From Amoebophrya sp. A120 (lineage: Eukaryota; Sar; Dinophyceae; Syndiniales; Amoebophryaceae), in contig CAJINV010000016.1 of assembly GCA_905178155.1 (NCBI GenBank), positions 372,001 to 436,000 on the forward strand: DNA of 64,000 bases, in the 5' to 3' direction. Below are positions 9,819 to 22,100 of the stretch, piece by piece. Both the position numbers and the translations under genes were made by a program. The notes beneath the pieces are model-generated. The model ran no database searches and was not told the DNA's origin. It was given only the letters and a program-made list of their open reading frames with translations. How positions within the stretch are numbered: the stretch's first letter is position 1; every line of letters starts with the position of its first letter.

Positions 9819-11280
9819 TCTGGTATGTATCCTGCTCTATCTTGCTGCTGTTCGAAACAAAGATGAATATTGAAAGGAAAAGGTTATTCTTAATGGGGTT
9901 GCTTAGGCTTACACCGAGTGTATTTCATTTTCACAATCTTTTTCACTAGAGCAAAAACAGCTGGGGGGGAGCGGGTGCGGGGGAACAGGCAAATTTCGCT
10001 GCTGGTTGTCGTTGTAAGTATCAGGCACATAAAAATAGTTCGTAGTTGACGAGACATGGAGAAATCTTAGAAGAAAAAGAAGCACGTGTGACTACAATTG
10101 CCTGCTTTTCACGACGACAAGACGAAAAATGGACTACGAAAACGATTTGTATTTCTGCACGAAGACCTGTACAACTGTGAAATAGGGACGACACGAAATT
10201 TTCGCAACCGAAGCCACAAGAATGAAATCGGAAATAACGCCAAGAACTACAACATTAACGCTGCTCCTGCAATTGTTCCTGCTGCATCGACGAAGTACTA
10301 TTAAGCGAGCTGCAACAGACAGTGGAAGACGAAAAAGAAAGGGACTCGCCTTTATTCGAACATAGTGAGACAGTCTGCTTCGATAAGTTCTCGGCGCCTG
10401 CGTAAGTAACAGCTGCTGCCTCGCCACCCATTATATATTCGCACCGTTTGGTACACTGTGCCGAATTCTTGAAAGAGATGCAAATTATGAAAAAAGTACA
10501 TAGCGGTTCGGGTTCCATGCGAAGACAGACGGATCACCGTCTTTTCATGAAAAATAAAAATCTGACAACATTTCCTCATCTCCGTCTTCATGTCGTGCAA
10601 CGAACGAAGAGCACACTTCCTCAATTCCAACAAGACAGAGTCTGTCATGTGGCACTCATGTACAACAAATTATATTGAAGTCCGATAGTACTTACTCTAC
10701 TTCGATGTTGTGAACTGAGAAGAAGCTCCTGTTGATCATGCGCGGCTAGCCCAGTAATTCAGCTGGATGTTGTGGACCTTGACCTGGCGTCCTCGTCGCA
10801 ACATGGAAACCGGAAAAACGCTACTGGGTTTCTTCTTCCTCCGAAAATTTGCTACAGATGGGAAGGATACAACACCAACACGAAGACAAAATACATGAGA
10901 CTAACACTAATAAAATTACAACTAATATCGGAGAATCAGGCACTTGATTTATAGTAGTTTCATGGAGGAGGTGAGCGTGAAATTATAGAAATGTAATGTT
11001 GTCAGGAAATTGTAAACTCCAAAGTAGAGCGGTGATGAAGTTGCGATTAAAAAGTATGGAGTGTCAAACATGAAAGCAAGAACTAGAATAAGAAATTTAC
11101 AATGAGATGAAAGAGAAAAAAATAAGTGTACTTTCGAAACGAAAATGCTGCGGCATCTGCTTCTGATCATACGCATTAGAAGTAAGTATTTTCCATTTTC
11201 CAAAGCTGCAGCTGCTGTAGCGTGCAGCTCCTTTCCAGGCATGATGATCTTGAATGTCGTGCTGTTGTGAATTGTCATGA
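9819..11280. other. Intergenic, no supported gene
   Basis: 1.46 kb between the two GFY-ending membrane protein genes. Several short frames on both strands overlap each other and show no domain. Nothing repeated or structural stands out apart from a short G-rich run near 9963. Confidence 0.55.
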
Positions 11281-14200
11281 TCAGTAAAACCCATCCCGTC
11301 CAGCTTGGTGAAGTTCCCGTTGCTGGTTGTAAATGTGCTCCACTCGGTCATAGCTCATGGGCGGGCGCACGACTATCCCAGAGAAAAAAGCTGGCAGGGG
11401 ATATTTGTAATGCAAAAATAAATAGACAGAAAAACTTGCCATGGGCGGCCCCCTAGCATGCACATGCTGCTTCGGATATGCAATGCAGATTTTTATTTTG
11501 TGTATTTATTTTTGCATTACAAATATGAGCTGGCAGCTTTTTTCTCTGGGATAACGACGCCCGTCTGCGCACTGGCGTCCGCCTCTCGTTTCGCAGCTAT
11601 CGCAAGAAAAAAGTGTTTCACTGTGAACTTGTGATGCATAGAATGGAACAGCACAGAACTATTTGTCTTGCTACACCTGCAAGACCTTGACTCTTTAGGG
11701 GTGTTTTCCCTTTGGAAGCGCGCATGGCAAATTTTCTGTGTCATGTGTAACAAACTTGTGATGCAGATCTTTCAGAGTCATTACAGTGAAACAGTTTTTT
11801 CGTGGGATAGCAGCCCGCATCACGTCAATCTGCGGCCCCCCGTGCGCCTGAAAGGCGCCCCGGAGCGACCACCCCCCGCCCCCGCCGCGCATCGAACTGG
11901 TGTTGTGGAGGATGTGGTCGTTCGCATTGGAGTATCCACAGGAAAAATCCCCCCACCTCTCACATCAAAAACGAAATTTGTGCTGCTGTATTTGAGTAAA
12001 CACAAATCGACTTTTAAGTATTGCCAGAAGGCCAAGAGACGCAGTTGCTCCCTCCTTTGCAGGCAATTTGTCATGCTGTTTTCCATTTCCATTCGGATTT
12101 GCCTCCGCCTCCTGTCGTGCTGAAGACGCACGGCTTTCCTACGCCACCCAGCACTACAGTCCGCTTCTTTTGCCACCTTCTAGCATGACAGCATGACTTG
12201 TGGTCTCAAATCATGCTACACAAATCTCCGCTTTAGTATGGGGAGGGGGGAATTTTCCTTTTGATATGGAGGTGCCGGCCTCCCATATGGATTGCAAAAG
12301 TATCGTACTCGTATAAATGCATTACAAATTTCTTCAGCATGAGAAATAAAATTTGTAATGCTGATTTGCCTTGATAAAGAAATTTGTAATGCAAGACCTG
12401 CATTTATACGAGTACGATACTTTTGCACAGGATATCCCAGTCGTGGTACCGATCTTCAAAGCCGTAGTGCCCGCGGCCTTCCAGTATCCTGAGTAAAAAC
12501 GTACCCACACCAGAGTCAATTTGGGGTTTTGCAACACAAACCTAGGACTTTTTGGAGTCACGCATGACAAGTTGCACTCCGTAGTGTAGTGCAGGGTAGC
12601 AAGTGCAGCTGCATCACAGATCCATCTGCTTATCCTGTTCATGGCATCACAAATTCCAAAACACGACTGAAAATGTGTACCGTGTGTATGCGCATCACAA
12701 ATGTCCTTGTCATTGCAAATCTGCATGACAACTCTGGGGTGGGAACGTTTTTCCTCAGGATATCCAGGCGCGCGTTAGCCTTGTCTTGCATCTTATCAAA
12801 TGTAAAAATCCCTGGATGTCTGGAAACTTGTGATGTTGCGTGGCGTCTCATGATGAGGCCACAAGTGCTGGCTCAGCATGACAAGTTTCTGAGCTTCTAG
12901 GCGTTGCCTATGCTGCATGACAAACTGCGTTTCTGCACCACAGAAGGGTGGGGCTCTTGGTTAACGTGCATGACAAATTTAAGAGTCATGCCAGACAAGC
13001 ATGACAAACATGCATTCTTCCAGACCCAGACATTTTTGCATTGGATACATCTTGTCCACTTGCCGCTGCGGTTTCTTCTTCGCCCGGGGTGTCCAACTGG
13101 CAATGTTGGTGTCCTCGTAGTAGTGCTCCCCGTGATCGCCGTGGTGCGTCACGGTTTGAAAGGTCGAAGTGGTCACCTGCCCTCCGCCCTTGCCGTGTTT
13201 GTTCAGCACCGCGTTTTTCTTTTGTTGCACGCGCTCCGAGCGCGGCGTCGCAGTTGCTCCACCGTGGTTGCTGTACCCAGCAGCTCCGGGGTAGGAACGG
13301 GTAGATGACATTTCGGAGGAAATCGAGCGGCTTGAGTGGGGAGTAGAGTCGTACCCGTGATGATCGCTGTACCCGGAGTGATGCGAATGGTGCCCGCTGT
13401 GATTGTGCGAATAGTCAGAGTGGTAGCCCTCGTGATCATCGTATTCTTCGTCCCATTCACCATCATGATCGTGGTAGCCGTAGCCTTCGTGCTCGTCATA
13501 ATGAGAATGTTCATCGTAATAGGAAGATTCGTCGCCATGGTGCGAGTGGTCTCCGTAGTGCGAATCTTCCCCGTAGTTGTGGTGGTCACTGTAGTGCGAT
13601 CCGTGGTCCGACCACCCTTCTTCGTAATGGCCGTGCTCGCCTCCGCCGTGGTGGTGGTTATGGCGTTCGCAAACGTTACATTCTCAACTGTTACATGGAT
13701 TTGTAATGCAAGAACAGCAACAGTGAAAGTGGCAATATTGCAGCTTTCGCATCACAGATTTTCCACAGATCATGATGCGGCTTAGCCCTTCGAAAATTTG
13801 TCATGCTAAGCACCTTGATCAAGTGGAGGCTGATGGCAGTTTTGCATGACAAATCCGTGTAACAGTTGAGAATGTAACAGTTGAGAACGCCATAGTGGTA
13901 GTGCTGGTCGTGATAGTTGCCCGCTTCGCCCTCAGCCGAAACGGTCTTATTGATCCGGCTTGTTTTATATGAACTGCAAAAGTATCGTACTCGTATAAAT
14001 GCATCACAAATTTCCTCAGCATGAAAAATGAAATTTGTAATGCGGATTTAGCTTAATGTAATGCATGATTGCAATACGAGTACGATACTTTTGCACAGGA
14101 TATTTTACGGGGTGTTTGCAGTTGCACCTCCGCCATCTCGAGGGCAACGTCATTGGCAGCGCTCATCGTCCTATGCATTGCAAAAATGCCTGGGTCTGGA

Positions 14201-14645
14201 AACTTGTCATGCTAAAATAAAGTGAATGGGAGACGCACTGCAATACGCAGCTACGCATGACAAATTTTTTAGCTCCCATGTCTTACGTAATCCGCATGGC
14301 AAACTGCGTTTTTGCATGACAGGTAAGAGGGCCTCTTCGTGCCTATGCAACGCAGATTCTCGAGTCATGCCAGACAAGCATGACAAACTTGCATTCTTCC
14401 AGACCCAGACATTTTTGCATTTGATACGTCCCTCGGCCAGCTTGTTTCCTCGGGGTGGTCACTGGAGCTCCTGCTTCCGCTACAGCCATCTGCGGGGACT
14501 TTTTCTGCATGGACAGTGCCACCACAAGGATTAACGCCACCACCGCAACGCACGCCCCAACAATGCCGATGACAACGGCGGTGTCAATTTCCGCGCCACT
14601 CGCGTTCTCCGTCACGTGCACATTCGCGCCTTGCTGCGCCGACAT
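11281..14645 (-). CDS. Single-pass membrane protein with His/Tyr/Asp-rich region, ending DGFY
   Basis: Reconstructed protein of 428 residues from 10 segments (1,287 nt), with nine introners and no GT-AG intron. Order: a short polar N-terminus; one membrane segment at about residues 22-45 (AVVIGIVGACVAVVALILVV); a linker; then from about 110 to 230 a region almost entirely of His, Asp, Glu, Tyr, Gly and Ser (for example HYSDHHNYGEDSHYGDHSHH); then a basic region (PRAKKKPQRQVDK), a Gly-rich patch and a C-terminus ending QQRELHQAGRDGFY. The His-rich part resembles metal-binding or pH-sensing low-complexity regions, but that is inference from composition. With no signal peptide and a short N-terminus it could be a signal-anchor protein. 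The ATG at 14645 is the first in frame. Family not recognised. Confidence 0.8.
11374..11553. mobile_element. Introner, family K (single copy here)
   Basis: 180 bp, TIR TATCCCAGAGAAAAAAGCTG, TSD ACGAC at 11369-11373 and 11554-11558. It holds a second inner inverted pair built on TTTGTAATGCAAAAATA. Confidence 0.88.
11598..11809. mobile_element. Introner, family F
   Basis: 212 bp, TIR GAAAAAACTGTTTCACTGTA, TSD GCAGC at 11593-11597 and 11810-11814. Confidence 0.9.
11933..12266. mobile_element. Introner, family C
   Basis: 334 bp, TIR GGAAAAATCCCCCCTCCCCA (degenerate), TSD TGGAG at 11928-11932 and 12267-12271. Confidence 0.9.
12286..12434. mobile_element. Introner, family B
   Basis: 149 bp, TSD TCCCA at 12281-12285 and 12435-12439. 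Only 14 coding bases separate it from the C element to its left. Confidence 0.9.
12485..12762. mobile_element. Introner, family D
   Basis: 278 bp, TSD TCCAG at 12480-12484 and 12763-12767. Confidence 0.9.
12794..13047. mobile_element. Introner, family A
   Basis: 254 bp, TSD CATCT at 12789-12793 and 13048-13052. The left TIR is mutated (CCCTGGATGTCTGG). Confidence 0.88.
13659..13894. mobile_element. Introner, family G
   Basis: 236 bp, TIR TATGGCGTTCTCAACTGTTA, TSD GTGGT at 13654-13658 and 13895-13899. It interrupts the start of the His-rich region. Confidence 0.9.
13968..14102. mobile_element. Introner, family B
   Basis: 135 bp, the shortest B copy, TSD TTTTA at 13963-13967 and 14103-14107. 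Confidence 0.9.
14172..14426. mobile_element. Introner, family A
   Basis: 255 bp, TSD CGTCC at 14167-14171 and 14427-14431. Confidence 0.9.
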
Positions 14646-16109
14646 GTTGACTTTTTCGTACTTATTGAATTTGAAATGAGGTTCGTGGGAACTTCGTATT
14701 TATCAATATAGACGTTTTTTTGTTGCAGTTTAGTACGTGAACAAATTGATGTGTTGTTCAGTATGATCTTCTTGAGATGATTTGACCGCGGGGGGGGAAT
14801 AGGCTCAACATCATCTTCTTGCTCCTTGTCGATCGAACCAAAGTGAAATAAAAGTTGTGCTCTTGTTTGCAAGTGATGAAAATAAAGATAAACCGTGGGG
14901 GAAATAAAGAGTTCTGTGTGTTGGTGGAGAAGAGTTTTCGTGGTCGGTCGAACCAGAGCGTTCTCGTCAAATAAGCTTGGCAATGGAAATATTAACGTAG
15001 CAACGAAACAGACCGGCTTTCATTTTTTTTTTGCACGAAACTCAACCGACCTCATGGTGGAGATAGGGAAGAAGAAACCGATCATGCTTTTTTTCGCAAG
15101 AAAAAGAGCTGCGTGGTTTTTTTCTTGCTCTACATGTCAGCGGAGGACGAAAAGCAGCGACTCTGTTGATGTTCCTGTCTCTCACATTAATACCGACACC
15201 GGTTTCATCAGTACGGCATAGACAACACAAACCGACGGGTCGTTGTTTTTGGGTTTTTTTTCTCACGAATTCTAGTACCGAAAGAACGGTCTTAATGGGC
15301 GACCCTAGTATTCATTGTGCACTATGTAGTTTCGTCACGACTACCGACGAACGAGTACACAAGTCTTCCTACTTACTAGCGCACGTGACAGATGAAGAAC
15401 AGAGCCGAGCCGTCCGGCTTTGATCTTGGCACCGGTTATGGAATTTCACAAAGAACATCTTTTCTACATACTCTTGGAATGAAAGCCACCTCCTCACGAC
15501 GGTTTGTGTCTTTGCGGGGGCGTGCTCCGTTACATCGGAATCTCGCCAAACTTCATCTTCAGGGAAACTGTATTCTCAAGTTCTGCAATCTTCCTGTCAG
15601 TGTAAGTCTAAGTGAGTCCCTCTCAACAGCTGCCTTCTTGTTCCAAGAACTAAATTCTTGGAACAAGAAGTGAGTAGCTACTTCCAGGAGAGGATACGCC
15701 CCGCCGGATAGAAGTGCAGCTCGATATTGGGTCAATCGATGCGTTCAATCATATTTGTCGGAGTGCAGTACTGTCACATCAGCAAGCTAGCTCAGCTACG
15801 ACCAGCACGCCTATTGTGGCGGAGGCGGTCTACTAGATTTATTATTTTTCTGTTGATTCTCAAAGCAATTCCAGCTCCTGCATTCTCGTTAGATTTGGTT
15901 TTGATTTTGGTACTGTCGGTGAAAACAAAGATGAAGATCATAGTGACAATTTGGTTTGAAAAAACAAAATCGATTCACTTGGTCAGCTAAGCGTCGAAAT
16001 TGTACATGTGCATATACTATAACGCTTTTTCTTTCTTTAACAAAAAACCGCACGACGTCCTGCTCCTGAATGAATCAAAAAACAAAAAGCATAAATCATA
16101 CAACCCTGC
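14646..16109. other. Intergenic, no supported gene
   Basis: 1.46 kb between the start of the His-rich membrane protein gene and the stop of the next gene. Short plus-strand frames have no domain and oppose the local orientation. No introners or arrays. Confidence 0.6.
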
Positions 16110-19100
16110 TCACACGATATGATCGTCTCCTTCGTGCCGGTTACTATTAGTTCCTTGATTTTCATCCGTGATCTCTCCTCTCCCCCCACCAGGCCGTCCA
16201 TCTGAACCTGATTGCACGGAGCGATTGGAAGTGCTGCTGCCCACCACCTCCTCCCGATGTTCTTCGCCGCTGTTCTTCAATATCGGAAAAATTGTCCTGG
16301 AGGCCCCGCCCCGCCGAGGGTAGTTGCTACTGGTTCTCCTCGTCGTGTGACGTGGTTGTGCCGTTGGGTCATAGATTTTTTCCTGCTGCTGCTCACCTGC
16401 ATTAGGAGCAGAACTTCCAGCAGGATCTTCAACTACATCTCCGCGTTCGCTTCTTCTATTTCCAGCCGCTAGTGGTGCACCAGTTCTTTCCACAACACCC
16501 CCAGGGGCCGACGTACTGTTCATGTTCTGCTCAAGATCATCATCATCTTCATCATGATCCCCAAGTTGTACTAAAGCGCTGGCAGCACCTGCTCCCGCCG
16601 CGGGCGAATTCTCCATTGGAATCGGTGACAGCAACCCGAAGAGAACAGAGCGGTCCTGATGACGGTCCTGCGGATCATTCTTGAACAGGATTCCCGATTC
16701 CTGTCCAAACACCAAGTCATCTTCTTCTTGTGAGCTGTCGTTCTTTTCGTGTTCTTTTGGTTGACGGCCAGGAACGAGCGCTGCAGCGGAAGTAGATCCT
16801 CTTCGTGCAACATCTTTTTTATCTCCGCTTGATGATGTTCGTGTTCCCCTCACGTCTTCTAGCTGGATCCCGCTTTGGTCTTGATCGTGCGGCGTTCCTA
16901 TGTGAAAGAACCTCTTCGCGGCGGCCATCGGGGGCGACCTGGACCGGATGTACTTTTTCCTGTTGTCATCTTCAACAACGCTTATGCTTCGCTGTTCTCC
17001 TTTGTGCCGGTCGGCGGGAGCAGGTGCAGTCTGGATATGAACTGCAAAAGTATCGCACTCGTATAAATGCATTTTTCTCCGCATGAGAAATACAATTTGC
17101 CATGCTGATTCACTTTAAGTAATGCAAGAATTGCATTTAGATTTATACGAGTACGATACTTTTGCACAGGATACTGGAAGACATCACGCAGCGAAGGGAA
17201 GAAAGAATCGTCATCGTCAAGATCATCGACGTAGTCGTGGTGGTTCCATGGTGGCTTATTCATTTCCATCCGTTGTTGAAGGTCGTTACTTCGTCTTTGT
17301 TGTGCTCGTGGTCTATTGGAGACGTAGTTTTTCCTGGTCTGCTCCTCCGCCTCCTGGTAAAAGCGAAACGAGGAACTACTGCTGCTCGCGTATCAAAAGA
17401 AAAAATCCCCCCTCCCCATATCGAAAACGAAATTTGTGATGCTGTATTTGAGTACACAAGGCCTTACAGCATTACAAATCGCCTGCATGACGTCCCGGAC
17501 AGCCTGCACTTGCCTTGTTGCAAGACAGACGCGATGTGTGATCACAAATCTGCATCGCAAATTTTCAGATGGACGCGCTTGCAATATGGGGAGGAGAGAT
17601 TTTTCCTCACAATATCGCGGCACCACCGCCGCCTGGTGGCGCCCCGGGGTTTGTTTGCGCCTTTTGGTTTGTTATTTCGCTGTCAAGATGAACATCACCC
17701 TCGTTCAATATTTCTTCTTCTTCCTCATTCGAAGCGGAGGTCTGCCGGCTTTTCTCCGCCCGACTCATCGCCGTCCGTCGGCCGATGCTCAGTCCGCGCA
17801 CTTTCGTTTGCTCTTGTTGTGCAGCTGCAGCTGTGCCATCACTCGTGACTGTAGGTAGATTACGATCAGAAGGCCCACGCAGAATGCCTAGCCGCTCCTT
17901 GTCTCCATCCGCGGATATGATCGAGGCCTTCGAAATTTCGGTTCCACGCGGATCGTCTACACTGCTCTATCAAATGTAAAAATGTCTGGGTCTGGAAGAA
18001 TGCAACTTGTGATGCTGCATCCATTTGGATTCCAAAAAAAATCTGTATTGCATGAGTACCAAAGGGAATGCATTTTTTGCTACCTTCGTATCGTATCGCT
18101 TTGACCTTTGACTCCTGTCAGGGCGGCGTTAGAACAGATTTAGCCTCTGCCAATACCGTGGCGTTAGAACAGATTTAGCCTCTGCCAATACCCCTAGGTG
18201 GACACACGTTCCACGTCCTACCTTGAGAAGGCATTTGTCATGCGGAATAGGCATCAAGAAGCCCTCAAAAATCTGTATTGCTAGTGTATGCATCACCGAC
18301 ATCATGGCTCATGCAAAACGTGCATGACAAGTGTCAGAATCTACTTCCAGAGGACCCAGACACTTTATTTACAGTTGATATGCTAGCTCCGCGGCTAGCA
18401 ACACTAGGACCATTATCTCTTCTTAAAAGACTACCGCTGCTCCCCTCTCGTCCTGCTCTGTTTAGGACTTTCTTGTTGTTTCCGTTTAATATTTTTGCAC
18501 CCGCGGACGAGGTCTCATAATTCCTAAAAATCCTGCCATCTTCTGCACCGACGTCCAGCACTTCTCCTTCGTCCCCACGGTCGTCCGCTTTCTGCTGTGC
18601 TGCGGCTCCCGCGTCTTTCGTTTGCGCTTGATATATCGCGAGGAAAAATCCCCCCTCCCCATCTTGGAAGCATGTCCTTCCGAAAATTTGTGATGCAGAT
18701 TTGTGATCCTGTCTGTCTTGCCAGAAGGCAAACCCAGAGAGTCCGCCACGATATGCCGGCGGTTTGTAATGCTGCAAGGCCTACAACAGGGTAGACGTCT
18801 GCCATGCTAGACCTCTACACCAAAAGGCCTCCCCTGAGGCTTGCGATCTGCGCGCAATGCTTTCCTGCAAGACAAATGTGATTTGTGTACACAAATCCCG
18901 CATCACAGATTTCCTTTTTGATATGGGGAGGGGTGATTTTTCATTTTGATATGGTAGTTCTTTTTCTTACTTTCCAACGCCCGCATGGACAGTTGCTTCC
19001 GAGATGAACTTTTCGTGCTCAGAGAGTTCTTGTTTTGCGTGTTCTGTTGAGAGCGCTCGTTTCTACTACTTCCCTGCTTGTTCGAGGACGAGGTCGCTGT

Positions 19101-22100
19101 TCCACCAGCAGCGGGTGCACCACGACCGGAGGTGTCACTCATCGGCTCAGACAACGTACTGGTGATGCCGCCAGAGGAATTTGAATTGTAGCCCTGAATT
19201 TCAATGTCCGAGAGGTGGCCATGCTCGATGAAGTCCATGTCATCCTTGTGCGTGTCAGCGGGCATCAGGTATTGCAAGGAAAAATGCCCCCACCCCCAAA
19301 GATGCAATAACTTGTGATGCGAAGAAGTTTCCAAATGAAAACTTTTTGTCATGCATAAAAGGACTATGAGTCTTTCTGATGCAGAGTCTAGAGGTATATT
19401 ACATCGCTTGCATGACAAGCACCGCTCTTGCAGCTGGGATTTTTTGCAATACTGATTTTTGCTATTCACAATTGAAAATCTGTGATGCTGATAGATGCAA
19501 GAGGGCGAGTGTTTCATTTGGAAAGGTTTGCATATACAGATAATCCCAAGTTCTGGGGCGGGCAGGGCATTTTTCATTGTAATATCAGGGTGACAATGTT
19601 CGTGACAAAATTGGACATAAGCTGTTGGAAGACCCCGCCCGGGTCCTCCGTGAGCACTCCGAGGGAATCCGGGTCCCGCACGATGTTAATATTTCTTGTC
19701 GCGGCAATCATCAGCAGAATGCCGAACAGGAGAAACACCAGCGCCAAGACGATCATCCGGTCCTCCCGCCGCTCGTTTACCTCTTCGTAGTCCACTATCC
19801 AGCAAAAAGGATTGTAGGCGTAGCTTTCAATTTGTGATGCGCAACATGCAACATAATTGCGTCTGTCATGCTGGTCAACATCCATAAATGTAGAGCCCAG
19901 CATTCCAGCGCGTTTTCACGTACAAGCTGCGCATGACAGGTTTATTTTGCAGTCATGCCAAACAGATTTGTGTATCAATGCTGTTCCGCCAAAAAAGGTA
20001 GTACACCTACATAATATCTTTTTTTTCTTGGATATCCGCGACCTTGTGGCTACCGTCGTACAAGGTGTGCGTCAGCCAGGTATCCCACGAAAAAAGTGTT
20101 ACAGTTACACATTTGTAAGTCAATTCAGCAACACAAATTCCTGAGAGAGAAAACTTGCAATGCAGAAACTCTAAGGGAAAACACCTATGAAACGAAGCTC
20201 GTTGCTTATCCGGCATGACAGAACGCGTCTGTCTTGCATGGCTTGCAACACAATGTGCAACTGTAACACTTTTTTCTTCCCATACCAGGCGCCGCTGCTC
20301 CACTGGTGAAAGAACCACCGGCTGGCGTCGACCGGCCGTATCCTGTGCAAAAGTATTATCGTACTCGTATTGCAGTCATGCATTTTTTTTTTCTCAATGG
20401 AAATCCGCATTACAAATTTTATCTCTCATGCTGAGGGAATTTGTCATGCATTTATACGAGTACGATACTTTTGCAGTTCATAGGCCGCCACCGGTACCGA
20501 AACGCCTGGTTCTCCGGATTCACCGTGGTTTGTCTCCCGAGGGACTCCAGCATCTGCAGGGCGTTCTTCTCCAACTTTTCGAAGATCGCCTGATCGTTTT
20601 TCACAGCGGAGTTCATATCACTCGCAGCGCCGCCGCTCGCCACGTCCGCGTTTCTCTCCTCAAAGAGCCGATTCGCCATGTCCAGAATGGAGGACATGTG
20701 CCGCGCGAGATACACGCTCGCGTGCTCCTTAACCTTCACTGGGCTACTTGCAGAGGACAGTGATGTTGTTGATGAAGCTGCTTTCTTCATGCTTTCTCTA
20801 TCGTACGCGTTCTTGTATTCGAAGTTTTGATCATTTTCGTCGAATCTGCGCCACCCGGTGCAAAAAACGAAGTCGTCAATCTGCAGGACTGGTTCCGTTT
20901 GCAGTTGGTAGAGTCCACTGTGTTGCCCCTGGCCGGTGCTTGGTTCACCTCGCGCACCAGCTGCCCCACCGGTGGAAGTAGATTTTGTCCCTCCTTGTCC
21001 TGCTCTCGCACGAACCCCAGGAGCTGCCCGTTGCCCACTCGTCCTCCCATCGTAGTAGTCATGTTCTGGGCAGATCCAGCTGGTCCAGTCCTTAATCGCT
21101 TCCTGGTTGAATTTTTGCGGCTTTTTCAGAGCCACCTTCCGCAGGTACTCAATTTGCGCCGTGAACTTGTCGAGCGCGAGACTCTTCTATGACAGTGCAC
21201 AACTCCCCCTCCCCCTCATTTGTCATGCAAAGCAATACAAGTGAGGGGGAGGGGGAGTTGTGCACTTTCATATCTTCACCTCGGCGGACAGAAGCGAGAA
21301 CGCAAAGGTGATCTGCTCCAGGTCGTCCTGCAAAATCGAAGCCACGCTGCTCTCGCGGCTTCTCAACGGGTAAATGTCGGGCTCAGGCGCGGGCACGCGG
21401 GCCCCGAGTTGTTCGGAATTCTGTTCTTCCATGCCGGCAGAAAAGCCGGGCGGCGGTTGTGCGACGTTGTAGCTCCCCACCGCTTTTTCTTGCAGGAACG
21501 AGCTCGCTGCTGCTCCTGCTTGCCCTCCTGCTGCTCCCTCCTGCTCCTGCAGGAGTAGTTCCTGAATGTGGGCGCGCCCGATTTTGGCTCGGAGATTTGG
21601 ATACCGCAGCGCGTCGGGGTTCCAGGGAAGGTCATCGCTCGCCACGATCTGGGTCTGCACGGGCGCGAAGAATTTCACCAAGACCTCCGGCATCGATCGG
21701 GCTCGCACCGTCGCGTCCCGCGGCCAGGAGGGAAGCCACCGGGGGAACATTTGCACGACGTCCGGCCCCAAGTCCACGGACGCAAGCAGTGCGGAGTAGA
21801 GTGCGAGCTCCTCGTTCAATTTTGCCCGCAGTTCGTACAGCAATGCTCGTCTGCGCTGCTGTTGCTGCAGAAACGCGAATTTCTTGCAGACGTGGCTCAG
21901 TTGCTCGGGATTGAACTGCTGGGCGCGAAGCAGTATGGCGTTCTCAAATGTTAAATTCTCAGCTGTTACATGATTTGTCATGCAAAAATACATATCAGAA
22001 TCGACGCGATCAAGCTGCTTCGCATGACAGATTCTCGAAGAGCCAAAGAAGGCTGAGACTCTGTGCCAAATCTGTCATGCAAGACGCGCAAGGGCGCCCC

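Noticed and set aside
13336-13785. Long Val-rich plus-strand frame that looks like a membrane protein
   Set aside because: It is the antisense of the His/Asp/Tyr-rich exon of the gene at 11281-14645, where GTG and ATC codons arise from CAC and GAT.
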